Assembly (NCBI GenBank): GCA_951217055.1
Contig: OX578276.1
Location: 35,178,205-35,242,204, forward strand
Reading direction: 5' to 3'
Source of the DNA: Gerris lacustris
Lineage: Eukaryota > Arthropoda > Insecta > Hemiptera > Gerridae
DNA length: 64,000 bases
This document shows, piece after piece, positions 31,345 through 61,165 of the stretch. The notes beneath the pieces are model-generated. The model did no database searches and had not been told where the DNA came from. It saw nothing but the letters and a program-made list of their open reading frames with translations. The position numbers and the translations under genes are program-made. Positions within the stretch are counted from its first letter, which is position 1; each line of letters starts with the position of its first letter.

Positions 31345-31519
31345 TGTAAGAACAACTCAATAGAACTATAAGTTCTTACACTTAAAATACTTAAATTATT
31401 TTTACTCAAAAAAAATGAAACTCTTTCTTCAAATCTTAAGCGAGTCTGACATTATATTTTCTTTGACACAAAACAATAATCAAAATATAAACATTAAAAA
31501 ACCCTGGCAACATTTAACA
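31345..31519 (-). repeat. 5' LTR of the BEL/Pao element
   Basis: 175 bp, by eye identical or nearly so to 25081-25255. In element sense it starts TGTTAAATGTTGCC and ends TTCTTACA; the last 36 bp form an inverted repeat (TGTAAGAAC...GTTCTTACA). The near-identity of the LTRs argues that the insertion is young. Confidence 0.95.
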
Positions 31520-31600
31520 GAGAGGTTTGTTTTTTTTCCTTTTACATATTTGCGATAAACACTAAAAACTAAATTTGGATGGTGCGCCATAATTAACTCA

Positions 31601-32587
31601 CAGTGGCATAACTATGGGCCCGCATTGCGGGCGGGCCCCCAGTGCCAGGGGGGCCCTCAATCTAATGTACAAATGTCGATGGGGGCTCCTTTTAGAGGAT
31701 AATAAAATCGAACTATGTACCTTGGGATCATACTCTATACTCTATTCTATACTATACCATTGCCAGGGGATTTTGTTCCCTTTGTGTTCAACCCAAAATA
31801 CGTCGAGGGAATGCTGTTAAACATTAATTCACACAATCTTGTGTGGCATGATTGTAGACTCTTTGACAAATTTTTATGACAATATTTGCATGATAAATGT
31901 GTTGTTTTTTTTAAATAATTGTGTACAACGTCTTTTGAACTTTTTTTTTATCTGTTATTTGTTATTACTTATTATAATTCAAGCAACATCATGTTTTGAC
32001 TATATGCCTACTTGAAAATCAAGGATTCCCCAAATTTAAGTGTCTATGCTTAATTACTTTGTAATTACTGTGTATTTATGCTTAATTACTTTTTTTATTA
32101 ATTTATAACATGTGCCACATAATTATTTGTACAATTTGTATCTATTATCTAGTAACCCAACCTTCCTTAGTCATATTTTTAACAAAGGTTTTTATCAAAT
32201 TTATAATGTAATATGCTGTACGAAGTATTTTGCTATACATATTATATACTACCTTATCATACTGCTCTTTTTAGAATATATATTTCAACTTCATACTTAA
32301 AATTAATTTTTTTAACCTCATATTTTTTTAATTTATTCTTTCAAGAAAGAAAAACTCTAAATTGTTATACAATATTTTTATAAATATATGTTATTTCTTT
32401 TATATATGTAGCAGGTTTACTTAAATACGTTTATTCAATCTTAAATACATTATATAACAATTTTAAATTACATTACAACGTAAAGGTTTAAATATATTCA
32501 TAAAAAATGTATTACTCATTCAGTTCTAAACGCAATTTTTTTTTAAAGTTCTTGCGAGGGGCCCCCAATGCCCTAGCTACGCCACTG
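31601..32587. mobile_element. hAT-like non-autonomous element, same family (copy 3, long)
   Basis: Begins CAGTGGCATAACTATGGGCCCGCA and ends GCCCTAGCTACGCCACTG. Flanks TTAACTCA (31593-31600) and TTAACCCA (32588-32595) match 7 of 8. At 987 bp it is about four times longer than the MITE at 480; the extra interior is AT-rich and without a transposase. Probably a less deleted relative. Confidence 0.75.
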
Positions 32588-33384
32588 TTAACCCACAGAA
32601 GGTCCCATTTCAATTTTTAATATCTGTGCACCCAAACCCCACACTTTAAATTTCCCATGGTCACATTATTTTTATAGAATTATATTAATACTCACTTCTT
32701 AAGTTTTAGTAATATCAATATTTTAAAGGAAGCATTGACAGAAGTATTTTATATAGATATTTGTTTTTGATTTTCTATGTTCTCAGATACCAATATTCAT
32801 TCCCATAAATGTATACATATCTCCGAAAGGCCCCTACACAAAAATTTGATACTTTGCAGTTACGTTTTATGTAATAACCCAATTACAGAAAAATGATAGA
32901 GAATCCCTTTAAAAATCATCGCTCAAAAACTAGGGGTTGGCGGTTGGCGTTACTTTACGGAAATGCGTCATGTGGGGGTATTAAATGGAGGAGGACGCCC
33001 TGCATACAAATATATATATTTGTTTTCGTTATTTTACCAATTCATTTTTGCAATATTTGGCCTTGAAAATTTAATTTTTCCATACACAGCGGTACAGAGA
33101 CGTGAAAATGATATTGTGACCTTGACACAAGCCGAGAAGAAGCGATGGTAATACCACGAGCCTCTTTGCCTGCTACACAACGTAACCCAGTAATAACTGT
33201 AAAGTTATAAAGTATGACGTTAACACACATCTTCAACTTGACATGGAACGCGTTTCTGGCAGGCAAATAATTAGATATAGTATGACTATTGCTGTTGCAA
33301 ATTTCACTTACCCCTCGAATCAGGGAGTAATATAAGCAACATGACATACCTTTACAAAAAGTGGTCCGTATAGAGTTTAATTTT

Positions 33385-33850
33385 GCTTCCGAGCTTACCG
33401 AAGGTAACGGAAGCATTGTGTTCACTTTTGAGATCGAAAAACTTTTAAGTCTCCGATTTTAAAAATTCCAAGACAGAAATCCTTTTTTTTTTGTCTCGTG
33501 TCTGTCTTTCTGTCTGTCTGTCTGTCTGTCGGTCTGTCTGTCGGTCTGTGTGTCCGCGAATCCTGAAACGTGTGACGATAACTTGAGTAAATGTCGATCG
33601 ATTTTGATGAAATTTGGTAGACATGTTCATTTTACCAATGCCCAGGGCGAGTTCGTTGGACAACGTTATACGTTTAAGCGTTCACGCGCAACGCCCGCGT
33701 AAACGCGAACCTCAAATATAAAATTGGAATTTTAGGTCGGGAAAAATAATCATACTTCATCTATTCAATAAGATAATCATTTTTTTCGAATACAATTTTT
33801 TAGGAAAACCAACAGCGACACCGCTATGAAGTGTTATAGATCGCTAAAAA
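33385..33850 (-). repeat. Dispersed repeat, families C/D joined, reverse orientation
   Basis: Starts like the reverse of family C (GAGCTTACCGAAGGTAACGGAAGC) and continues as the reverse of family D (CGTTCACGCGCAACGCCCGCGTAAACGCG, shown in part, to AACAGCGACACCGC). Contains a (GTCT)n tract at about 33500-33560. Families C and D therefore share a TGTC-rich module or are mosaics. Confidence 0.5.
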
Positions 33851-34559
33851 CTATTAATAGTTTTTACACAATAAACAATATAACAATAAAGTAATATAAC
33901 GTAATGTTAATATCACAATAAAGTACATGATAGGATGTGAGGAAGCTATGTGCCACCTTTTATCCCCCACTTGTAAGGAACATAAGAATACCAGTGTAGC
34001 GACTATAGTCGTGATGTGTAGAACAGTATATGAATAAGTCTCGCGACTATTTAGAACAGTATAAGAATAAGTCGTGCAACAATGATCATGACTATGACTG
34101 TCCAGAACATAGTATAAGTATATGGATAAGTCTCGTAACAAATATTTTTAACCATGACTGTATGGTTGAAGATTGAAATTAATATTTGACGACCTATATC
34201 CTACTTTCAACAAACCATCTAAATTAGATGAGTATTTTTAAATAAATATAGTTGGCGAGCCTTTATTGGTTTTTATTATGTATATACATATATATAAGTA
34301 TATTAGTACTAGGCATCGCGTGGCTCTATCATTGAAGCGAGCGTATTGCAATGAAATACTGAATATTGAAATTTATTAATCATGATGAATGTCATAGTTG
34401 AAGATAAGTGGAAGAGGGTAGTGTGGGGAAGAGTGGGGGTACTCGGTACAAAGCTTTACATCCTAAACAAACCTATACACTATACGACTATAACAATCTT
34501 AACCACCCGCGGTAGCTTTTAAACAATTATTCTAAATGTATCTCTTCACTACGCAAAGA

Positions 34560-35060
34560 CTTCTGCTTGTATCAAGTTGAAGTTTTGCATGCCTGTTTCA
34601 ACTGTGCATTAGACGGTGTATATGAAGTTTTATTAAAATCGTTACGTTAGAACGTTAGATATCGGTAAAAAGGTTGTTTTCTCTATTATAAACGTTTAGG
34701 TCCGCTTTAATAGTTTTAGCGATCTTTATTAAGTCATAGGCGGTGTCGCTGTTGGTTTTAGTAAAAAATGTTCGTCTCATTGAATAGATGATGATAGAAT
34801 CTTTTCCCGTCCTGAAATTCCAATTTAATTTTTGTACCTCTCGTTTACGCGAGCGTTGCGCGCGAACTCTTGGACGGATCACGCTGTCCAACGAACTTAG
34901 CCTGAGTATTAGTAAGAGGAACATGTATACCAAATTTCAACTAAATCGGTCAACTTTTAATCAAGTTATCGTCACACGCGTCAACTTTACTGACAGACAG
35001 ACAGACAGAAAGACAGGCAGACAGACAGGCAGACAGACAAGATGCATATTTCGTTGAATG
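34560..35060 (+). repeat. Dispersed repeat family D, second copy
   Basis: Same marker segments as 3385-4190, ending in a (GACA)n-type tract at about 34993-35040. Non-coding; open frames across it are artefacts of the CAGACAGA repeats. Confidence 0.55.
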
Positions 35061-35339
35061 TAAGAAGCTTGCTTACGCTCGCTTCAATTATTATTTTAGG
35101 TCCCTAAATTCTTCATTTTATTATTCAAGTCATAAATTATCATCTGTTTATTGAAATAAAGAAGTGATTTGTGTATTTATTTAAAGAGTTTAGACATTTT
35201 TCTGAGAATCATACAATGTATATTTCCCACAGGTTAAAGATTATCTTACCAGGGACGATTACATCTGGCATAAATAAATCAACGCTGTTCATTTAAATTT
35301 TAGACTGTGGAAAAGTATTCTGCCAATTAGGACGCAAAA

Positions 35340-36010
35340 AAGTGACCCCACTGGGAGTTGAAAGTGAGGCTGTTTAGACCTTATTTGAGTCCCAGTTATT
35401 TTATATATTTTTATTTCATATTAAATGTTATATGTTTTTATGTCATATGCGAAAACGGATTAATATGGGGATGCGGCCACCTGTAGCCTACTTTCTACAA
35501 ATTTCTTCAAAATCGGATGAGTGCTTTTAAAGATATTGGTGTTAATAAAAAAAATTGTCGCTCGCAAAAGCAAATAAACGTGCGTAGAAGGTTAAAGTTC
35601 GTGGGGCCAACAGCAGGTTAATTATGACCTATCAAAATTTCATTTAAATCTAACCAGAAGGTTTTAAGATTATAGTTCTTCACAAAAATGTTGTCCAACC
35701 CCACAGATGTGTCTGTGGCCATCCAAATATCTTTAAAATCAGATGAGTTCTTTTAAAGATAGAAAGAAAACAAATGGGCACCAGAAGGAAACATGTATGG
35801 GAACAATGTGCTAATTAAGGTCTACCATCATCCAAATTTCATTAAAATCGGTCGAGTAGATTTTAAAATATCGTGGTTCACATAAATGTTGAATGATGCA
35901 GACAGACAAACACGAGACCAAAAATATTATCTGATATTTTTAAAAGGAAAATTTATTCAGGAATTTTTGAATTCAGAGTCATAAAAAACGTTCTTCAGAA
36001 ATTTTGTGCC
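35340..36010 (+). repeat. Dispersed repeat family C, copy
   Basis: Shows two successive passes of the 'AAATCGGATGAGTGCTTTTAA / AAATCAGATGAGTTCTTTTAA' segment, so it looks internally duplicated. Ends at about 36010 after 'AGACAAACACGAGACC' and 'GGAATTTTTGAATTC'. Confidence 0.5.
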
Positions 36011-36092
36011 TCTTTTTCTCTCGGTCAACTCAGAAGCAAAAATGATTTCTAGACTGAGAGAAAAAAAATTGGTTAGGCGTGAAGTCTCACGT

Positions 36093-36515
36093 AAAAAGGG
36101 TTTCGTTGATATTGTGAACACGAAATTAGTATAAGGGGGGGGGGGGGAGACGAAAAGTTTGACGTTTTTATTAAAAATGGTGCGGAAAATTAAACACTTT
36201 CCACAATAAGTGTTATATATTTTTGTAATCTACTCTTCAATACCTTTTTTTTAATTCAAAATTTAAAAAAAAAAAAATTTCGCGCGATTATTATTTATAA
36301 TTATCTGCCATTTTTAATTTGAACAGCTGATAATTTTGAGTTCGCTATGTTTTCCTGTGTGCGCGTCCAAACGACCTTTAATACTGGAAAGTTTCATGTT
36401 TTTATCACGTTTGATTCAAAAGTTATTGGAACCGTACAGAGTGACAGACAGACAGACACAGGAACGAAACTATTAGGGTTTCTTTTTTTGGTTTTACCCA
36501 CGAAACCCTAAAAAA
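36093..36515. mobile_element. Possible small TIR element
   Basis: AAAAAGGGTTTCGT near 36097 and ACGAAACCCTAAAAA near 36501 are inverted. The interior has a G run (36137-36149), 'GACAGACAGACAGACAC' and 'TTATTGGAACCGTACAGAG'. Non-coding; borders uncertain. Confidence 0.35.
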
Positions 36516-36649
36516 CAAAAATTGTAGATTCATTCATCTTTACATAAATATTCAACCTGAAACACTTCGAGTTTGTTCTTAAATGAACGAGAAGATATTT
36601 AAGAATATGAATAATTGTTATCCTCGTAAAAATGTCGTTCTGAAGCAGG

Positions 36650-36850
36650 ATTTAGCTAAAGATCGATAACATCTTCCAATCCATTCTGTATTGATTATAC
36701 AGGCATAATAATTTTCTTAGCAGGTAGTTGTGATGAAAGGAGAGATATATAAAGATTAATATCTTCCAGTCTATTGCCTCTTCATAACAAAGGCATAGTT
36801 TCCATGGTAGGTAGCTACAGGATGGTAAAGAATAATAAATAAAGGACAAG
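36650..36850. repeat. Degenerate tandem pair, about 93-bp unit
   Basis: 'AAAGATCGATAACATCTTCC...CATAATAATTTTCTTAGCAGGTAG' (36658) and 'AAAGATTAATATCTTCC...CATAGTTTCCATGGTAGGTAG' (36751) are diverged copies in tandem. Confidence 0.45.
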
Positions 36851-38210
36851 AAGGAACTTAAGTAAAGCCAACAATAACAGCTGTTGAAAAAGATGGGATT
36901 CGTTGGGATTAACAACATTAGGAAGCTTGAAGGTAAAAGGGTTTCTTAAGAATGGTTTCATCTACTACCTGAAAACAGGTTTGCTATAACAAATATAACG
37001 TTAGGTCTACTATAAAACTTGAAAAACAATATAATTGCTCAATTCTTTATAAATTTAAACTCAAATTTACACTAAATTGAAAGTTCATTTAAAATTTACA
37101 AACATTTTCTTCCGCGTTTCAGCCCTCGTTCCCGAAAACCTTTTTACAGATATTTCTTGAACCTTACCTACTCAACAAAATAAACAAAAAGAACAAATAT
37201 AAAATAAATAAATACTTACTATCTACCCTAAATTATGAAGAGAAACAATTGGTTTGAAGTCTGATTGAAATTATACATAATATTAAAAAACAAAACTAAA
37301 TAAAGAAATACTGATCTGTTATATTTATGACTAATTAAAGATTTAAGCGTAAATAGTAAATACCAAATACCAAACAAAGAATAACAAAGAATAAACTTCG
37401 AACTGACTCAACAAATTAAACTAATAGTAAAACGACATAAAAATAAGCTAGATAAAAATATCAAATTACCTAATCACGCGAAAACACCTGCAACCTCCAA
37501 GATCGATTTAATTTCCGCATGATAAAAAGGTATTTAGAGAAAACAAATGTTTTTTATTTAACATCATTCCCTACAAATTGACTGATGAATCATTTAAATA
37601 TTTAATGATTTAACACATTGCGTATTTTTGAAAAATATAATATTAATGAGAAATTTTAATTTTAATAGCTCTTAATAGATCTACGTTTAATTATAATAAT
37701 TATATTTTGCATATTAGTAAAGTTTATAAAAAAATGCGGAAAACCATCAAAATAATAAAAAAAACTTTTTTATCTTAATTCGTAATAATTATAAATTATC
37801 TTTATTAACACCTACTTTTATTAAATATTAACAAATGATTGATGATGATTTGTGTATAAAAGTTGGCTTTTAAAACACGCTGAATCCAAGAAACGTATGA
37901 TATTTTAAGTTGGTAATTGATCTTAGTTTTTTTTATTTATTTTTCTTTAATCACATACATAAACAATACACCTAAAAATCCAAACCATCTCTTCAATATC
38001 GAGCTTAAGAGTCATCAGCTGACTTTTCTTAAGTAATAATTGTTTTTTCTTTCTTTTCTCTTTAGCTATATTATATGCAATCTATTTGAAGTTTAAACGT
38101 TTGTAAATAGTAACAATTCCTCTTATTAATGGTTAAAAGCTGGATTTGTTCCTCCACTTTCGCCTATCTATTTAATAAATTTAACAAACATTCTCATACG
38201 CATCTTTTTT
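36851..38210. other. Intergenic, nothing recognised
   Basis: Very AT-rich. No frame above 60 codons with protein-like composition and no repeat ends seen. Confidence 0.6.
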
Positions 38211-38932
38211 AGGGTCCGTAAGCAAAACCAAGGACCCTTATATTTTTCTGCGTGTGTCTGTCCGTCCGTCCGGTCGCCTGCTCTCACGTCTACACCTTTC
38301 GTCCGATCACTTTGAAATTTGGCATGTATGTGTCTTGTACCTACCCACATATTTTAAAAATATAGCGACTTAAAAAAAATATTTTTCAAAAAATTAGGGT
38401 AAAAAAACTTTAGGGTTAACATTTTTTTTATTTTTCTTCGACACCGTGAGGGGTATCATATGAAAGGGTATGTCGAGCTGATTACAAAAATATATAAGTC
38501 TTTGGTTATAACTTTGATAGGGCGAGCGTAGGCAAGTTTGAAGTGGGTGTGAAACGTGTCCCCCCCCCCCCCTCTATCTCGCTTATGTGAAGTGCAAAAA
38601 ATCTGAAAAAAATTCCTGAACATTCTTCGACCAAAAGTAAAGATACCACTTTTTGGAAATTTCGAAAAAAATATTATTTCATTTTTTATTGACAAAATAC
38701 TTTTTTTATAACTATGGTCTTTTCGATGTATTTATATGGTTGTAGTCCGGTTCAGTGGCAAAAAAATACTTTATCAGAAGTTTGTTTATGTGTTTTGAGA
38801 ATATCAGACCCATAGGATAGTTCAAAGTAAGCTTTTTAGCATTTTAAAAAACACCATCAACAGGGTACTACTTAAACTATACAGGGTTGCCTACGGACCC
38901 TCGCTGTGTGCTCACTAGCACACACTTGACCT
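38211..38932 (+). mobile_element. Repeat family A, copy 3 (full length)
   Basis: AGGGTCCGTAAGCAAAACC at 38211 to GCCTACGGACCCT and CACTTGACCTG at about 38932. Contains a C run (about 38560) where copy 1 has CTCTAACG. Lies about 2 kb upstream of gene 2. Confidence 0.65.
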
Positions 38933-40855
38933 GTTTATTCTGTAGTAGTCCCCAGTCCCCATTTGTCATGATTACTCGGTTTTATCTTACAAACTAAATC
39001 CTTAAAAAACTATAAAAACTAGAATCTATACCGTAAAAGCAATTAATATATGATTTCAATGGTACCTTTATATAATTTTCTTTGTTTTGTATCAAAATTG
39101 TCAAGAAGGTACCGTTTTAACAAACTGAGACAATTTTTCTGGACAGCATCAGCACTCCAAAAAATTGAGTTAATATTAATTTCTCTATATCAATTCAGAG
39201 AATGCTGATTTGTTTTTAAATTTATTATTTATTTATTTATTTAATTAATACAAATTACAAAGATATCAATACATAAAAAAATGTTAATATAATTTACAAT
39301 TACAATTGCAAATGACACATTAAATTTGTTTAGCTGGCCGCAAAAGCAGAAGCTTGAGCGCGACACAGCTATTTAAGACTAATTTATATACGAGGTGCTT
39401 TAAATATACCAAATGTTTTCGAAATCGGTTTTCTTCCTAAACATGTTAATACAATTTTATCGAAAATAGCCCAGTTGTTTTTTACGCGTCTGCGCAGGCG
39501 GCCATAGAAACAACTATCATTAATTATGAACCACTTTTTACTTTCTCATACATAATATGTAGTAAATATAAAGAGATTATGCTGCCATATAATTTCGATT
39601 TTGATGGATTTAGAAATTTTAAGGTCTCTTGAGTCTAAAATAACAGTTTTTAAAAAGTCAGTCTGTCGTCTATCCATTTGGGCAGTCGCATGAATCTTAA
39701 ATTAGTAGACTGATTTCGATAAAGTTTAATATCCACGCTGCCCCTAAAAACTTAAAAAATCGTAAAAAAGAACCATTTCTAGAAAACGAATTCCAACGAT
39801 TTTTATTAAGTAATTCTAAATGTAGAATAAACAAAATAAGAATTTTCAAATGTGCATAGACACATTTGATTATGAATTTAACCGTATAAGTCGATTTCCT
39901 GAGAACAATCTGGTTGCAGAGACATCGATAAACATAAATTTTATGTTGCTGGAAATCAAAAACTAAATGTAAACAATCAACTGTTGAACACTTTTTAAAT
40001 ATGTTTAATAATAAATGAACTAAATTAGACTATTTAAATTTAATTTAATCTAATGGACTTAATCCCTAAGGACCTATACTTTGGACTTAAATGAAAACTG
40101 GGTAAATCTATAAAAATCTCAAAATCAAATTTTCGCGCTATCACAATAATTTCTCTTTACTCTCTACAAATAAAAAATAAAACGTATATTGTATAATATG
40201 TATTAAATTGAACTTTTAGTTCAAACTATATATTATTATGATGTCAAAATAAATAAACCTGGGAAATATACACACAATATCGTGATAGCATCTTTTTCTA
40301 TTTACTTTTATATATTTGTTTATCCTGCAAAAAACTCGATTTTATCAAATTGAAACGGTCGTTGTTTATTTTACTGTTTACTGATATAGATAGTCAATTT
40401 TTCCTGTTTTCATATTCCTTATTTTTTTTTATTGGTTTTTTACTCGTACTTTGATTGGTAGGATCGTAGTAAAGAGTGAGGAGAGGGGGTTTTAGGGATA
40501 TTTTTTGTTCAAGGTCTTTCTTGGCTCTGCCTGGCAGACTGGTTCTAACGGAAGAGAAAAACAAAGATCTCGTTATTTACGTCTGTGTCACTAACAAGAA
40601 CGGTTCTAACGAATTATCTGTCGTTATTTTTTATTATTTTTCGTCTTGCGTCCTAAAAGTTTTTTGATTTATTTATCAGTATTGTTCAACTTTTAACTAA
40701 AGTACCTGGGTATGTATTAATAAACAGTTTTTAAGTAATAATAATGATTTTCAATAGAATTCAAACTGGATTTCTAAGACTACTGCGTATCTAATTGTTG
40801 TCTTTTCTTGTACTTCATTATAATTTTTTTTTAAATATATTTTCTTATTTTTCAG
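38933..40855. other. Upstream region of gene 2
   Basis: Holds a (TTTA)n tract near 39225-39245 and a family B copy (39540-39910). A first non-coding exon and promoter of gene 2 must lie here or further left, but I could not identify them. Confidence 0.5.
39540..39910 (+). repeat. Dispersed repeat family B, diverged copy upstream of gene 2
   Basis: Shares 'TTTCGATTTTGATGGATTTA', 'GTCTGTCGTCTATCC' and the 'TTTCCTGAGAACAATCTGGTT' tail with the other copies. Lies about 1 kb upstream of the gene 2 start. Confidence 0.45.
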
Positions 40856-40871
40856 TTAACTATTAGTGAAG

Positions 40872-58213
<17,342 letters not shown>

Positions 58214-58690
58214 TCTCCTTCCACTTTCAACTTTCTTTAATTTGTAAAAAAAAGTCCTTTTATATTTTCATGTGAAAAGTAACACAAGATTAATGATACT
58301 TTATAATTAAGGATATAGTTTAAGTATTTATTTTAATAGTTTCCGGGTTCCAGAATGACTGGTTATTTATGCCTGGCACATTTAATTTAAAAATTTTTTT
58401 TTACATCTTTGCATAGTTTTTTTTTTATAATTTGAATTCAAACTTTACTCTTTTTTAAATTTTCACTTATTTCTTTAAAAAAATAAAAAATATATATTTA
58501 AAAAAAAAAGTTTTGACAATACTATTATATTTTAAGCATTGAACTTATAATAAAAATCATTCCTTTTAATATAATCTTGTTATATCTTATACACATTTAA
58601 AATATGATGTCTATTTGTAATGAATAATGACCATAAACAATCAAATATTAAGTACAACCTAAAATATATCTTCTAAATATATATTTTTTA

Positions 58691-58729
<39 letters not shown>

Positions 58730-60305
58730 AAATAGATAACTATTATCCTAAATAATATTCAGGTGGTTATAAAAATGCTGTGATTGATATATTTTTTATT
58801 AAACCTATATTTTATTTTATTGCTCAAAGATTTTTAGAGGAATTCTATTGCGTTGGTTTCTGCGATCAGAGTCTAGTAAATTGAGATCATTTCATCAATG
58901 GTCATTCTTTAAGGAGTTGCTCATGATGTGAGTTTCAATTGACTCACATCATGAACAACTCTCTTGAGAATCTCTTAAGTAGGTTTGAAAATTTGGGATT
59001 CACAGAATCTATGATTTGGCCTACTCTAGTGAATCTAGATTTATCTTTAGGAGAAATGTCAAATGGTTAATGTTATTTATTAGTAATATGAAAAAAAACA
59101 ACTTTAATCTCTTTTTGCCCTGGATCTTATACATATCATTAACATGTACGATGTATGTACATATGACACATGTAAATGTCATCGTTTAATAAAGTACACA
59201 AGCAATATGAGTTGTAGCCTTTCTTAAGGCCTTTTCTGGAGCTTCCTTATATAAAAATCACATTTAATTAATAAAATATTAATATCTCCTTTTTTTTTAT
59301 TTGTTTAATAAGTTAATGTTAATAAAATAATTATAGTTGTTAAATATTTAATTTAAAATTCACCTGAATATGGATAATTATTTTTAAATATCTTATCTTG
59401 TGTTACAATTCTTCAAAGAATTAGTTAATTTAATTTTATATTAAAAATATGATTATTTTACTATTGCGTCTTATTGATATGTGTTTTTTTTACACTTGCG
59501 ATTATTAATAGTTTTTTTTTTAAAAATATAATTATTAAAATTAGTATTTTTTACTTTGAAAAATAAGTGTAACATTTAGTTATTATTGATTAGTTTTATT
59601 AATGGTATAATATAGATTTTTGTTTCAATTTGTAAAAAGTAATTTGAACAAAGGTGATACTTTTTTTTAAAAAGAAATATAATTATATTTAATTGATATT
59701 ATATATGGTTCGCTAATGTGTTATTGCTTCGGCTATTTCACAGCAGTGATAATATTATATTTTATCAATATTGTTCCTTAAGTTTAATATTTTTTTTCTT
59801 ATTAAGCCAATGATTTTTTTTTTGTATAAAGTAAATGATATTTCTATTATTTTTTGTTTGTAAATTTAAATAAATATATGTTGAAAGAAACAAACAAATT
59901 TTCTTCTTATTTGTTTTAAAAACTATAACTTTAACCATTTCCAGCCGTTATTCCAGAAGTTTATTTATAACAATCATAATTTGGATTATTAATAATATAA
60001 ACCTTTATTGCATTAAATAAATTAGTAATATTTATCTGTGCGGATGGCCAATTTACAGTAAGCATGCAGTGTATCTTTACTTGAGCCAACTCACCCGGTT
60101 TTCCTCACACTCATGTCTCAAGAAGAAAAATTGCAAAGAAAAAAAATGTATATATACCTATATATATATATTTTTTTTTTGCGAAATTGGGAAAATAAAT
60201 AAATTACTAATATATAATTACGTTATATATAAATTTATTAATACAATATTTGATAATATATATTTATTAATATTTACTTATTAATTAATATCATATTCAA
60301 CTTAG
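58214..60305. other. 3' region of gene 2 and intergenic DNA
   Basis: Includes the probable 3' UTR of gene 2, an A run of about 28 at 58697-58724, and a hairpin near 58920-58955 (TCATGATGTGAGT and its complement around TTCAATTG). A segment at about 60055-60115 (GTAAGCATGCAGTGTATC, ACTCACCCGGTTTT) also occurs at about 11687-11740, so it is a dispersed repeat. Nothing coding. Confidence 0.7.
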
Positions 60306-60555
60306 CTAGTACCTGATGGGCCCATCATACTTTTCAGATGAAGTAATTTTTCTTAGAAAAGGCTTGTCAATTTTGATTTTGTCGTGGAATTCTGAGCATG
60401 TGATAATAGAATTTGCTTTAATATTAATAAGCTCTTTTGCAACTGACAGAGATAATATTTCTCTTTCAGGCGTCCAAATAGACCCCATCATTGAAAAAAT
60501 ACGTTCAGTGGGAGCCTTTAAGTACCAGGCAGACACATGGCGAATTCTACTATTT
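60306..60555 (-). pseudogene. hAT transposase remnant (C-terminal dimerisation domain)
   Basis: The minus-strand frame from about 60555 to the stop at 60306 reads APTERIFSMMGSIWTPERE, then LSVAKELINIKAN. The '..ERIFS..G...TPER..LS.....L..IK.N' pattern is the hallmark of the hAT C-terminal dimerisation region (ZBED-like). Only about 80 residues are present; the catalytic part and BED finger are missing, so it is a dead fragment. The nearby 'CCGGACGTATGGTAACCCT' (about 60740) is the kind of sequence found at such element ends. Confidence 0.7.
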
Positions 60556-60809
60556 TAAATATATTAAAAAAGAAACGTTTCTTCTAGAAAATGCTTCAAA
60601 TATTTATTTCCATTTCTCATGAGTTTTTGGGGTTTCTTCTTTTGGTAGGGAAGCCCATTTAGCTTTCTGATTTTTCTTAAAATACGGAAAATGTTCAAAT
60701 CCGGATGCAAAACCGGACAGATGTTTCAATTCCGGACAGTCCGGACGTATGGTAACCCTATACATAGGTAATGGGAAGGAGAGAACTCAGAAGAAAATAA
60801 AAAAACACC

Positions 60810-61165
60810 TCCCATAAAAGTCAGCCTATCTACACATAAAAGCAGTGATATCTACATTGTGGCCAAGTCTGTTTTATGCCTCATTCAGAAACTGGCTAAG
60901 TGTTAAGTAATAATAAAAAAAAAAAAAAAAAAAAAATCTGCCTTGATCATGAAAGTAGGAGTGAAGTGAGGTTATGGACTAAAGAAAGCAGACTTGGCCA
61001 CCAAGTAGATAACACTACTTTGATAGGCTGACTATAGAAAGAGCAGACTAGGCCACCAAGTAGATAACACTACTTTGATAGGCTGACTAAAGAAAGAGCA
61101 GACTTGGCCACAATGAAGATATCACTACTTTGATAGGCTGACTTTTTTGGGAGGGGGTTTGGGTA
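60810..61165. mobile_element. Foldback element 'H' copy 2 with internal tandem units
   Basis: The left end CCTCCCATAAAAGTCAGCCTATC is inverted at the right (GATAGGCTGACTTTTTTGGGAGG). The right half contains three units of about 55 bp (AGCAGACTTGGCCACCAAG...TGATAGGCTGACTA) at about 60988-61143. An A run of 22 lies in the middle. Same family as the arms at 12188-13432. Confidence 0.55.

Larger units (their letters stand above)
25081..31519 (-). mobile_element. BEL/Pao LTR retrotransposon, non-autonomous, carrying nested insertions
   Basis: Bounded by two 175-bp LTRs (25081-25255, 31345-31519) starting TG and ending CA, flanked by the perfect 5-bp target duplication GAGAG (25076-25080, 31520-31524), the size expected for BEL/Pao. 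Transcribed on the minus strand. It retains a gag region, CCHC knuckles and an aspartic protease, then only the very start of reverse transcriptase joined to the end of integrase. RT, RNase H and most of integrase are absent, so it could only move with help. The gag-pol frame is also split by a 3.6-kb DNA transposon at 26878-30516. Without that insertion the host element would be about 2.8 kb. Confidence 0.93.

Noticed and set aside
31067..31363. Plus-strand 98-codon frame over the gag region
   Set aside because: Shadow of the minus-strand gag frame; Ser/Ile-rich translation without domain.
33445..35057. Frames with (DRQT)n or (TDRQ)n repeats at 33445-33663 and 34788-35057
   Set aside because: These are translations of CAGACAGA/GTCT simple repeats within dispersed family D; no gene.
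40866..40871. Upstream GTG start for gene 2, adding two residues
   Set aside because: GTG is not a normal eukaryotic start, and the ATG at 40872 gives a standard signal peptide aligned with gene 1.
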